From contig NZ_VFSU01000019.1 in NCBI RefSeq assembly GCF_006385875.1, forward strand, positions 147,444 to 211,443: 64,000 nucleotides of DNA, written 5' to 3'. The stretch comes from Sandaracinobacter neustonicus (GTDB taxonomy: Bacteria > Pseudomonadota > Alphaproteobacteria > Sphingomonadales > Sphingomonadaceae). The first letter of the stretch is position 1, and each line of letters begins with the position of its first letter. This document shows, piece by piece, positions 20,817 through 28,777 of the stretch. Both the position numbers and the translations under genes were made by a program. Below the pieces are notes generated by a model. The model was not told the origin of the DNA. It did no database searches and saw nothing but the letters and a program-made list of their open reading frames with translations.

Positions 20817-20845
20817 CCCTTATCCCCGCAGCCCCAAAAGGTCAA
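20817..20845 (-). promoter_or_regulatory. Candidate promoter and ~210-nt leader of the rpsL operon
   Basis: On the minus strand TTGACC (20840-20845) is separated by 17 bp from TAAGGG (20817-20822). It overlaps the end region of the upstream amidohydrolase gene. The 255-bp gap down to rpsL contains no gene; it holds short GC hairpins at about 20781-20798 and 20732-20745 but no T-run terminator. Confidence 0.35.
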
Positions 20846-20852
20846 CAGCCCG

Positions 20853-22148
20853 TCAGCGACGGTCCGTCACCAGTTCCCCGCCCTTCACCACCGCTTTGGC
20901 ATGCAGCAGAGGCTGAACATCCGCCAGCGGATCACCCGCCACCGCCACCATGTCGGCATAGCGGCCAACCGCGATTGCGCCCACATCCTTTTCGCGGCCC
21001 AGCGCTTCGGCCGCCGTGCTGGTGGCGGCGCGCAGCGCCTGCAGCGGGCTCATGCCATAGCGCGCCATCACCGCGAACTGGTTCACCGCCATATCGTGCG
21101 GCATCACCCCGGCGTCCGATCCGAACACCATCTTCACGCCCGCCGCATTGGCCTTGCGGAAGCCCTCGCGCTGGATCTCGGCAATCTCCCGGTCCTTGCG
21201 CAGATTGTCCTCCAGCACCCCGTTCTTCGCCCCTTCGGACTGGGTATATTCGGTGTTGTAGATATCCATCGACAGATAGGCGCCCCGCTCCTTCGCCAGC
21301 CTGATGCCCTCGTCGTCGATCAGGCTGGCATGTTCGATGGTGTCGATCCCGGCGCGGATCGCCGCCTTGATGCCTGCCGTGCCATGCGCATGCGCCGCCA
21401 CCTTCACGCCCCACATATGCGCCTCATCGGCGATGGCCTTCAGTTCCTCCTCGCGCAGCTGCTGCTGCCCCGGCTCGGTGTTGCGGCTGAACACGCCGCC
21501 GGTCGCGCACACCTTGATCACTTCCGCGCCATATTTGCGCACTTCGCGCACCTTGTGGCGCAACGCCTCCGGCCCATCCGCGACACCCGGACTCGTCCGC
21601 GCGAAGCTGGGCGGATAAAAGGTCTCGTCGCAATGGCCGCCGGTCGCCCCCAGCGCATAGCCGGCCGGCACAATGCGCGGGCCGGGCAGCCAGCCATCCT
21701 CGATCACCTGCTTGATCGCCACATCGGCATAATCGCCCGAACCGACATTGCGCACAGTGGTGAAGCCGGTGTCCAGCATCCGCCGCGCCTGCACCGCGCC
21801 CAGAATCGGCCAATAGGCGTCCGTCTTCAGCTGCGCCTCCATCGGCGGGATGCGCGGATCGCCAGACAGATGCACATGCATGTCGATAAAGCCGGGCACC
21901 AAGGTCAGGCCGGGAAAGTCCACGCGCTTGTCGGTGGCGATCTTCAGCGTCAACTGGCTGCCGATCTGCCGGATGCGGCCATCTTCCACCAGAATCGCGG
22001 GCTTCTCCACCATCCGGCCGGTCAGCACGTCCAGCATCCGATCCGCCGTGATCAACACCGTTTCCGCCGCCGCCGGAGCGGCAACTATCAGCGCCGCGCC
22101 CGCAACCAGAATCGCCTTCAACGCCCGCGCCTTCATCGGTGCCCCCAT
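20853..22148 (-). CDS. Exported metal-dependent amidohydrolase (imidazolonepropionase/prolidase-like)
   Basis: The 431-residue protein has an N-terminal signal peptide (hydrophobic AILVAGAALIVAAPAAA, cleavage near AAAE at about residue 29) and a TIM-barrel amidohydrolase domain. Metal-binding motifs visible are HVH at residues 91-93, VIKVCATGG (candidate carbamylated Lys), two histidines in AHAHGTAGIKAA and IEHAS, and SDAGVMPHD with the catalytic Asp. Family members of this subgroup hydrolyse Xaa-Pro or Xaa-Arg dipeptides or other amides in the periplasm; the substrate here is unknown. It starts 2 bp after an enoyl-CoA hydratase gene. An internal ATG four codons in (22136) is an equally good start. 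Confidence 0.85.
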   Translation of the reverse strand: MGAPMKARALKAILVAGAALIVAAPAAAETVLITADRMLDVLTGRMVEKPAILVEDGRIRQIGSQLTLKIATDKRVDFPGLTLVPGFIDMHVHLSGDPRIPPMEAQLKTDAYWPILGAVQARRMLDTGFTTVRNVGSGDYADVAIKQVIEDGWLPGPRIVPAGYALGATGGHCDETFYPPSFARTSPGVADGPEALRHKVREVRKYGAEVIKVCATGGVFSRNTEPGQQQLREEELKAIADEAHMWGVKVAAHAHGTAGIKAAIRAGIDTIEHASLIDDEGIRLAKERGAYLSMDIYNTEYTQSEGAKNGVLEDNLRKDREIAEIQREGFRKANAAGVKMVFGSDAGVMPHDMAVNQFAVMARYGMSPLQALRAATSTAAEALGREKDVGAIAVGRYADMVAVAGDPLADVQPLLHAKAVVKGGELVTDRR

Positions 22149-22150
22149 TG

Positions 22151-22930
22151 TTATTGCTGCCGCCCCCTCGCCTGCACCGCTTCGCGCCGCTTCGCAACCT
22201 CGTCCGGCGTCACCGCCCCGTTCACCGCGCTGGAACGCGCATGCTCCAGCGCCATCCCCTCGCCGAACGTAGCGGCGAAGCCATCGTCGATCAGCTTCTT
22301 ATAGGCAGCGGAAAAGCCCGGCTCGATCCCGGCCATATCGGCCGCCAGCTTCTTCGCCACCGCCAGCAGCTCGGCCGCCGGCACCACCCGGTTCACCAGC
22401 CCCCAGCGTTCCGCCGTGGTTGCATCCAGAAAATTGCCCGACAGGCTGAGTTCCTTCGCCCGATAAATGCCGATCAAACGGCTCAGCTTCTGGCTCAGCC
22501 CCCAGCCCGGCATGATGCCCACCCGCGCATGGGTGTCGGCAAAGCGCGCCGCCTCGCTGGCGATCAGCACGTCGCAGGCCAGCGCCACCTCGAAACCACC
22601 CGTGATCGCCACCCCGTTGATCGCGCCGATCACCGGCTTCCTGCACTGCTCGATCGCCTTCACAGGATTGGCCTCCGGCGTCTCTCCGGTGGCGTCGCTC
22701 ATCGCCGTCGCGTCGGAACCAAGTTCCTTCAGGTCCAGCCCGGCAGTGAACGCCCGCTCGCCTGCCCCCGTCAGCACCACCACCCGCACATCGTCGCGCC
22801 GGTCCATCTCCACCATCACGGCGGCCAGTTCGGCCCGCAGCGCCTTCGACAGCGCGTTCATCGCCTCCGGCCGGTTCAGCGTCACCACCGCCACGCCGTC
22901 TGTGCCGATTTCCGTTTCCACATATGCCAT
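22151..22930 (-). CDS. Enoyl-CoA hydratase/isomerase family protein
   Basis: The 259-residue crotonase-fold protein hydrates trans-2-enoyl-CoA or performs a related acyl-CoA reaction. The oxyanion-hole region is visible as RAFTAGLDLKELGSD and AINGVAITGGFEVALACD, followed by FADTHARVGIMPGWG. The Glu normally found after AGAD in classical hydratases is not in the standard position (AGLDLKEL), so a specialised member is possible. The gene probably forms a two-gene operon with the amidohydrolase; why an acyl-CoA enzyme and an exported hydrolase are linked is unclear. Confidence 0.88.
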   Translation of the reverse strand: MAYVETEIGTDGVAVVTLNRPEAMNALSKALRAELAAVMVEMDRRDDVRVVVLTGAGERAFTAGLDLKELGSDATAMSDATGETPEANPVKAIEQCRKPVIGAINGVAITGGFEVALACDVLIASEAARFADTHARVGIMPGWGLSQKLSRLIGIYRAKELSLSGNFLDATTAERWGLVNRVVPAAELLAVAKKLAADMAGIEPGFSAAYKKLIDDGFAATFGEGMALEHARSSAVNGAVTPDEVAKRREAVQARGRQQ

Positions 22931-23106
22931 CGCCGCTCCTTCCAGATTATGCCCTGTCTTAGCGCCACCGGCCGCAGCCGGGGCTAGCTATCCACTCTGC
23001 CAAGGGCCGCAGGTTGCCCTGCCCGCCGAAAATCCGCATTCAGAGATTATGGACCCATTCAGCCGCCCCATGGTTGAGTCCCCGATAATCAAGCAAGGAG
23101 ATAAGC

Positions 23107-23673
23107 ATGAAGCCCGCACTCGCAGTCGCAGCAGCCCTGTCCGCCCTCGGCATCGCCGCACTCGGCATGTCCGCCACCGCGCAAACACCCGCGGCACCCG
23201 CGCCGGTTGCCCCCAAGGCCGTGACAACCCCGATCCTCGGCGCGGGCGGCAAGCAACTGGGCACCCTCTCCCTCACCCCAGCGCCCACCGGCGTGCTGAT
23301 TCAAGTGAGCGCCACGGGCCTCACGCCCGGCTGGCACGCCATGCACTTCCACGCCGTGGGCGATTGCTCGGATGAAGGCTTCAAGAAATCCGGCGCGCAC
23401 ATCAACCATGCCACCACCAAGTCGCCGCACGGCCTGCTGAACCCGCAAGGCCCCGATTTCGGCGACCTCCCCAACATCTACGCACAGGCAGACGGCAGCG
23501 TGAACGCGCAAGCCTTCAGCAGCCTTGTGCGCATGGGTGGAAGCGGCACCCAGCCGGACCTGACAGACGCCGACGGCTCCGCACTGGTGATCCACGCCAA
23601 TGCAGACGATCATATCTCCCAACCCATCGGCGGCGCGGGCGACCGCATCGGCTGCGCTGTCATCAAGGGCTGA
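23107..23673 (+). CDS. sodC: Cu,Zn superoxide dismutase family protein with one altered zinc ligand
   Basis: The 188-residue protein has a signal peptide ending at about residue 26 (SATAQ) and a Pro/Ala linker, then a SodC domain. Copper ligands H80, H82 and H163, bridging H98, zinc ligand H108 and D120, the active-site R180 and the disulfide pair C87-C183 can all be matched. The third zinc histidine is replaced by Asp at residue 117 (GPDFGD instead of GPHxGD). It should disproportionate superoxide in the periplasm if the Asp can bind zinc. A strong AAGGAG ribosome site precedes the ATG, and a hairpin follows the stop. Confidence 0.9.
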   Translation: MKPALAVAAALSALGIAALGMSATAQTPAAPAPVAPKAVTTPILGAGGKQLGTLSLTPAPTGVLIQVSATGLTPGWHAMHFHAVGDCSDEGFKKSGAHINHATTKSPHGLLNPQGPDFGDLPNIYAQADGSVNAQAFSSLVRMGGSGTQPDLTDADGSALVIHANADDHISQPIGGAGDRIGCAVIKG

Positions 23674-23693
23674 CATCAGGGGCTGACCTGTCC

Positions 23694-23719
23694 GAAGGGG
23701 GCGGCTCCCCGCCCCCTTC
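23694..23719 (+). terminator. Hairpin after sodC
   Basis: An 11-bp perfect stem (23694-23704 with 23709-23719) with a 4-nt loop lies about 20 bp past the sodC stop. Only a weak CTTCCC pyrimidine tract follows, so termination is probable but not classical. Confidence 0.5.
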
Positions 23720-23742
23720 CCTTCCCCGGATTTCCACGCCAG

Positions 23743-24099
23743 ATGCAGCCCATGGCCCGCATCCTCCCCGCCCTCGCCGCCCTGAACGGGCTTCTCGCCG
23801 TCACCATCGGTGCCTTCGGTGCGCACGCGATCACCGATCCGCAGGCGAAAGAGTGGATCATCACCGCCACCCGCTTCCAGCTGCCCCACGCAGCCGCAGC
23901 CTTCGCCCTGCTCGCATGGCAACCCCGCGCGAAACTCGCGCCATGGCTGCTCACACTGGGCGCGCTGATCTTCGCGGGCGCGCTGCAAGGGCTGGCGCTC
24001 GGCGGCCCGCGCCTGCTCGGCATGGTGGCCCCGGTGGGCGGCACGCTGATGATCGCAGGCTGGGGGTGGGTTTTGGTGCAGGCGTTGCGCGGGCGGTGA
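23743..24099 (+). CDS. DUF423 inner-membrane protein
   Basis: The 118-residue protein has about four hydrophobic segments and the DUF423 pattern: LNGLLAVTIGAFGAHAI near residue 14, then TRFQLPHAAAAFALL and GGPRLLGMVAPVGGTLMIAGW. The family is widespread, often near oxidative or membrane functions, with no known activity. It begins about 70 bp after sodC. A start three codons later (ATG of MARIL) is possible. Confidence 0.85.
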   Translation: MQPMARILPALAALNGLLAVTIGAFGAHAITDPQAKEWIITATRFQLPHAAAAFALLAWQPRAKLAPWLLTLGALIFAGALQGLALGGPRLLGMVAPVGGTLMIAGWGWVLVQALRGR

Positions 24100-24105
24100 G
24101 GTTTT

Positions 24106-24332
24106 TTGAGGGGGCGCTGCCCCCTCAACCCCCGGCAGGGAGCCGTGCTCCCTGCACCCACATTATAATGCCATACGGCGAAGTTGCGCTGGCGGAATGG
24201 TTCACTGCCTGCGGCGCTTGGGGGAGGCCCAACTCTCCCAAGCGCCGCAGGCAATCAAATCTGATCACACCCGCGACGCAGGAGTTTGGGCGCGACGCCA
24301 ATTTAGAGGGTGCAGGGAAATCATTTCCCTGC
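24106..24332. repeat. Cluster of four palindromes (REP-like) between DUF423 gene and secA
   Basis: The 269-bp gap between the two convergent genes holds stems at 24106-24128 (10 bp), 24135-24155 (9 bp), 24206-24253 (17 bp perfect plus 4 bp more after a G-U pair) and 24312-24332 (9 bp). The first two, G-rich/C-rich stems in a fixed order, resemble repetitive extragenic palindromes seen in many alphaproteobacteria. None has a T-run in the right place for either gene. Confidence 0.7.
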
Positions 24333-24368
24333 CCGCGCGGCACGCAAAAAACCTCCCCGCAAAAACCC

Positions 24369-27161
24369 CTAAGCCGCAATCCCATGGCAATGTTTGAACT
24401 TCTTGCCACTCCCGCAGGGGCACAGCGTGTTGCGCGCCACCGTGCGCTGCCAGCTTTCCGGGTCTTCCGCGACGAAGTCCGGCCCGAACAGGTGGGCGAC
24501 GCTGTGGGCAGCCTCTTGTTCGTCAGTGGAAAGCGCATCGCCCATGGCAAAGGCCCCGGTGTCGCCATAGCCGGTGAAGCCCATGGAGGTGCCGCCGTCT
24601 GAGGGCAGGATCCCGGCGAGCTCCGCTCCACCGTCCAGCTTCAGGAAATCGGGCAGGTCCGGCATGGGCATGGCTTCTGGCATGCGGAATTCGGCGAAGG
24701 CCAGCGTGCGGGTCACGTCTTCGCGCACATTCTTCAGCATCCGTTCGAACAGGGCGAAGGCTTCGGCCTTATATTCGTTCAACGGCTGCTTCTGTGCATA
24801 GGCGCGCAGGTGCACAACTTGCCTGAGGGCATCCAGCGTCGCCAGATGCTCTTTCCAGAAATGATCGAGGCTTTGCAGCAGGATCTGCTTTTCCACCTGA
24901 ATCCAGTTTTCTTCGGGAATCCCTGCCTGCTTCCCGGCCATCTTCTCGTCCAGCTGCGTCTGCAGCCGCTCGATGAACAGCTCCTGATCGACAGACTGTT
25001 CCTTCACCCAGCCGTCGATATCGACATCCAGATTCAGCTGGTTCGTCACGTCGGTCTTCAGGCCTTCCACATCCCATTGCTCGGGATAGACGCCTTCAGG
25101 GCAGTGGCGGTCGACGATGTCGGCAACGGTGTCGCGGCGGAATTCCTCCACGATGTCAGACACCTTGTCGGCGTCCATGATGTCGGCGCGCTGTTCATAG
25201 ACGACCTTGCGCTGGTCGTTCATCACGTCATCATATTGCAGCAGTTGCTTGCGGATGTCGTAGTTGCGCGCTTCCACCTTCTTCTGCGCGGTCTCGATCG
25301 CCTTGGAAATCCACGGGTGGACGATCGCCTCGCCATCCTCCAGCCCCGAATTCATCACCCGCGTCAGCATGTTCTGCTGGCCGAAGATGCGCAGCAGATC
25401 ATCGTCGAGGCTCAGGTAGAAGCGCGAAAGCCCCGGATCGCCCTGACGGCCGGAACGACCACGCAACTGGTTGTCGATGCGGCGGCTTTCGTGGCGCTCG
25501 GTGCCCAGCACGAACAGGCCACCGGCTTCGCGCACCTTCTCGCGCTCGGCCTGAATTTCGGCCTTGATGCGGGCAATCCCTGCTTCGCGCTCAGGGCCTT
25601 CGGGCAGTTGCGAAAGCTCGTCCTCGGTGCGGAATTCCACATTGCCGCCCAGCTGGATGTCGGTGCCGCGCCCGGCCATGTTGGTGGCGATGGTCACGCG
25701 GCCCAGTCGCCCGGCCTGCGCCACGATATGCGCTTCCTGCTCGTGATAACGGGCGTTCAGCACCGAGTGGCGCACGCCCTCGGCGGTCAGAAATTCCGAC
25801 AGCGTTTCCGATTTCTCGATGGAAACCGTGCCCACCAGCACCGGCTGGCCGATGGCGGACTTTTCCTTCACCGTCTTCACGATGGCCGCGAACTTGTCGG
25901 CTTCGTTCTTGTAGAATTCGTCCTGATCGTCCTGCCGCTTCACCGGCAGGTTGGTGGGGATTTCCACCACGTTCAGCTTGTAGATGTCGAAGAATTCCGG
26001 CGCTTCGGTCAGGGCGGTGCCCGTCATCCCGGAAAGCTTGGGGTAAAGCCGGAAATAATTCTGGAAGGTGATGGACGCCAGCGTCTGGTTCTCGGGCTGG
26101 ATCTCCACCCCTTCCTTCGCTTCCACCGCCTGATGCAGCCCTTCGGACCAGCGGCGGCCGTCCATCATCCGGCCGGTGAATTCATCGATGATGATCACCT
26201 TGCCGTCGCGCACGATGTAATCGGTGTCGCGGCGGAACATATGCACCGCACGCAGCGCCTGATTCAGGTGGTGCACCACCTGCGTATTCTCGAAATCATA
26301 GAGGTTTTCGCCCTCCAGATGCCCGGCGGCTTCCAGCGCGCGCTCGGCGAACTCAGTGCCTTCCTCCGTCAGGATGATGGATTTCGCCTTTTCATCCTTC
26401 TCATAATGGTCCGGCTGGAAGGTCTTCACCACCGCGTCCACCGCCAGATACAGGTCTGTCTTGTCGTCGGTGGGGCCGGAAATGATCAGCGGCGTGCGCG
26501 CTTCGTCGATCAGGATCGAATCGACTTCATCGACGATGGCGTGGTTGAACGGGCGCTGCACCATCTGCGAACGCTCATATTTCATATTGTCGCGCAGATA
26601 ATCGAAGCCGAACTCGTTGTTCGTGCCATAGGTGATGTCGGCGGCGTAGCTGGCGCGCCGCTCCACATCGTGCATGTTGGGCACGATCACGCCCACCGTC
26701 ATGCCCAGCCATTTATAGAGCAGGCCCATATGCTCGGCATCGCGCTTGGCCAGATAGTCGTTCACGGTCACGACATGCACGCCCTTGCCGCCCAGCGCGT
26801 TCAGATAGGTGGCAAGCGTGGCGACCAGCGTTTTCCCTTCGCCCGTGCGCATTTCGGCGATTTCGCCCTTGTGCAGCACCATGCCGCCCACCAGCTGCAC
26901 GTCGAAATGGCGCATGCCCAGCACCCGTTTGGAGGCTTCGCGCACGGTGGCGAAGGCTTCGGGCAGCAGCTTGTCCAGCTTTTCGCCATTGGCCAGCCGC
27001 TCGCGGAAGATGCGGGTCTGGTCCTGCAGTTCGGCGTCGCTCATCGCTTCGAACTTGGATTCCAGCGCGTTGATCTGGCCAACGGCGGGCTGGAGCGACT
27101 TCACATAGCGGTCATTCGACGATCCGAAGATGGCCTTGGCGACCTTGTTCAAGCCAAGCAT
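24369..27161 (-). CDS. secA: Protein translocase ATPase SecA
   Basis: SecA drives preproteins through SecYEG with ATP. The 930-residue protein has the Walker A region [13 protein letters not shown], the [19 protein letters not shown] helicase motif, [14 protein letters not shown] and RSGRQGDPG, and ends with the SecB- and zinc-binding tail [17 protein letters not shown], with the three cysteines and histidine intact. It is transcribed toward the palindrome cluster. A promoter is visible 60-90 bp upstream. Confidence 0.98.
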   Translation of the reverse strand: MLGLNKVAKAIFGSSNDRYVKSLQPAVGQINALESKFEAMSDAELQDQTRIFRERLANGEKLDKLLPEAFATVREASKRVLGMRHFDVQLVGGMVLHKGEIAEMRTGEGKTLVATLATYLNALGGKGVHVVTVNDYLAKRDAEHMGLLYKWLGMTVGVIVPNMHDVERRASYAADITYGTNNEFGFDYLRDNMKYERSQMVQRPFNHAIVDEVDSILIDEARTPLIISGPTDDKTDLYLAVDAVVKTFQPDHYEKDEKAKSIILTEEGTEFAERALEAAGHLEGENLYDFENTQVVHHLNQALRAVHMFRRDTDYIVRDGKVIIIDEFTGRMMDGRRWSEGLHQAVEAKEGVEIQPENQTLASITFQNYFRLYPKLSGMTGTALTEAPEFFDIYKLNVVEIPTNLPVKRQDDQDEFYKNEADKFAAIVKTVKEKSAIGQPVLVGTVSIEKSETLSEFLTAEGVRHSVLNARYHEQEAHIVAQAGRLGRVTIATNMAGRGTDIQLGGNVEFRTEDELSQLPEGPEREAGIARIKAEIQAEREKVREAGGLFVLGTERHESRRIDNQLRGRSGRQGDPGLSRFYLSLDDDLLRIFGQQNMLTRVMNSGLEDGEAIVHPWISKAIETAQKKVEARNYDIRKQLLQYDDVMNDQRKVVYEQRADIMDADKVSDIVEEFRRDTVADIVDRHCPEGVYPEQWDVEGLKTDVTNQLNLDVDIDGWVKEQSVDQELFIERLQTQLDEKMAGKQAGIPEENWIQVEKQILLQSLDHFWKEHLATLDALRQVVHLRAYAQKQPLNEYKAEAFALFERMLKNVREDVTRTLAFAEFRMPEAMPMPDLPDFLKLDGGAELAGILPSDGGTSMGFTGYGDTGAFAMGDALSTDEQEAAHSVAHLFGPDFVAEDPESWQRTVARNTLCPCGSGKKFKHCHGIAA

Positions 27162-27219
27162 GAGGAGCCTTCACAAATGGGGCGCGGATCGGCCAGGCAG
27201 CCGCCGCTTATCAAAGCGC

Positions 27220-27248
27220 CAAATAGGGTTGGGCCGGGGGAGCGTCAA
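27220..27248 (-). promoter_or_regulatory. Likely secA promoter
   Basis: On the minus strand TTGACG (27243-27248) and TATTTG (27220-27225) are separated by exactly 17 bp, about 60 bp before the secA ATG. No open frame overlaps it apart from the end of the neighbouring hydrolase gene 48 bp away. Confidence 0.5.
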
Positions 27249-27295
27249 TTGCAGCAGCCCGCCTTTCCTGCGTTGGCTACAAAAGAAGCGGCCCG

Positions 27296-28777
27296 TCAGC
27301 GGCCGATCTCCACCGCGACCGCGTTGGACAGCAGGATGAGCTGGCCATCGCGAACAACATCCAGCCGCAGGATATGGCGGCCCGCTGGCAGGCTGTGCGC
27401 CAGCGAAATCGTCTGCCGCCCACCCGTCAGCGGCTGCTCGGCGAGCAACACCGCGCCATCGAACAGGCGCAGGCGGGTGCCTGCCGGGGCATCCACCTCC
27501 ACCGAAAGCCGCAGCGAACCGGAAGCGGCCTTCAGCGCCCCGCCCATCACCGCAGCCGCCTTGCCGGACGTCACGCTGAAATCGAGCAGGCGGCCCGGCA
27601 CGCCATCGATGTCGATGAAGGCCCTGCCCTGCCGCAACCCCTCGCGGATGGCGGGCCATGTCAGGTCCGCCGCTCGCACCACGGTAGCGGGGCGGCCGAC
27701 TGTGCCCAGCCGGTCTGCCCGGCTGCTGCCGTCATGATTGTCAGAGGCACCGATGGCCGTAACCCGGCCAGACCGCGCCTGCCAGCCCAGCCAGAATGGC
27801 GTGCCGTCCACAAGGCCCGCCACCTTGTTGTCCACGCCCGCCACCGATGCGCCGTTCACCGCCTCGATGGCGTCCACCTTCGTGGGATCGACGTCCAGCA
27901 TGGTCCAGCCGCAGCCCATGCAACGCTCGTCAGACGGCATCCCCGGGTGGTTGATCACCAGCAGACCGCCCAGCCGGTGCACCTCGTCCGCGATGGCGTT
28001 GAAGCTGGTGGTGCCGCCTTTTGCCGCAGGCGCGATGCGAAAATCGATGGGGCGCGTCACGCCATGAATGTTGAAATGGCCGAAGAAGGTGGTGATCTCC
28101 CGCCCCGGAATCAGCAGCATGCGCGGGAAGAATGGCTGGGCTTCGCGCAGCGTTGAATGATGGCTGACGCTGTTATGTTCGGTGATCGACACGAAATCGA
28201 GTCCCCGCGCCGCCGCCGTCTGCAACGTCAGGAACAGCGGGCACGGCACCCGCGCACTGCCCCCTTCGGGCGCGCAACTGCCATCCGAATGGGCGCTGTG
28301 CAGGTGCATGTCACCGCGATACCAGGCAGGGCCGCGCCCGGCGGTGGGCGGGGCTTCATCAGGCTCGCCCGCTTTCAGGAACCACAGCTTCGCCTGCCAG
28401 TTCGCCGTTACACCCTCGCGGATGTTGGGCACCGCCAGAATCAGCTTCCACCCCCCCGGCGTCATCGCGCCCGGCAGATAGGAGGGCGTCGCCTCCGTCT
28501 CGCCGATCAGAATCCGCCGCTTGTTAGAGCCGGATGCGCCGCGAAAGCCATTCGGATCGGCCAGCCCCACGTCGATGACAGTGCGCTGCTCCAGCTGGTC
28601 GAGGCTCATTTCCACCAGCAGCCGATCCGTCCCCGGCGGCAGCGTGAACGGCACCTCTTTGTAACTCTGATGATCGGCGCGGCTGATCTGGCCGTTCAGT
28701 TCCAGATCAGCCGGCCGGTCTGCGGCGGCCAGCGGCGCTGCGAACAGAAGCAGCAGCGCCGCCAGCCAGCCCCGCAT
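27296..28777 (-). CDS. CehA/McbA-family exported PHP-domain metallohydrolase
   Basis: The 493-residue protein has a signal peptide (GWLAALLLLFAAPLAAA, cleavage near residue 19), an N-terminal beta domain, then a PHP phosphoesterase-type metal site: HLH at 158-160 and H163 in GDMHLHSAHSDG, TEHN at about 199-202, and E227 with H234 in the next strands. Members of the CehA/McbA group hydrolyse carbaryl or other esters and phosphoesters. A C-terminal beta domain (about 390-493) may bind substrate. Its ATG overlaps the stop of the TonB receptor gene by one base, so both are one operon and probably serve one substrate. Confidence 0.85.
   Translation of the reverse strand: MRGWLAALLLLFAAPLAAADRPADLELNGQISRADHQSYKEVPFTLPPGTDRLLVEMSLDQLEQRTVIDVGLADPNGFRGASGSNKRRILIGETEATPSYLPGAMTPGGWKLILAVPNIREGVTANWQAKLWFLKAGEPDEAPPTAGRGPAWYRGDMHLHSAHSDGSCAPEGGSARVPCPLFLTLQTAAARGLDFVSITEHNSVSHHSTLREAQPFFPRMLLIPGREITTFFGHFNIHGVTRPIDFRIAPAAKGGTTSFNAIADEVHRLGGLLVINHPGMPSDERCMGCGWTMLDVDPTKVDAIEAVNGASVAGVDNKVAGLVDGTPFWLGWQARSGRVTAIGASDNHDGSSRADRLGTVGRPATVVRAADLTWPAIREGLRQGRAFIDIDGVPGRLLDFSVTSGKAAAVMGGALKAASGSLRLSVEVDAPAGTRLRLFDGAVLLAEQPLTGGRQTISLAHSLPAGRHILRLDVVRDGQLILLSNAVAVEIGR

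Noticed and set aside
24810..27737. 975-codon plus-strand open frame opposite secA
   Set aside because: Same antisense effect; the minus-strand frame has all SecA motifs including the zinc tail.
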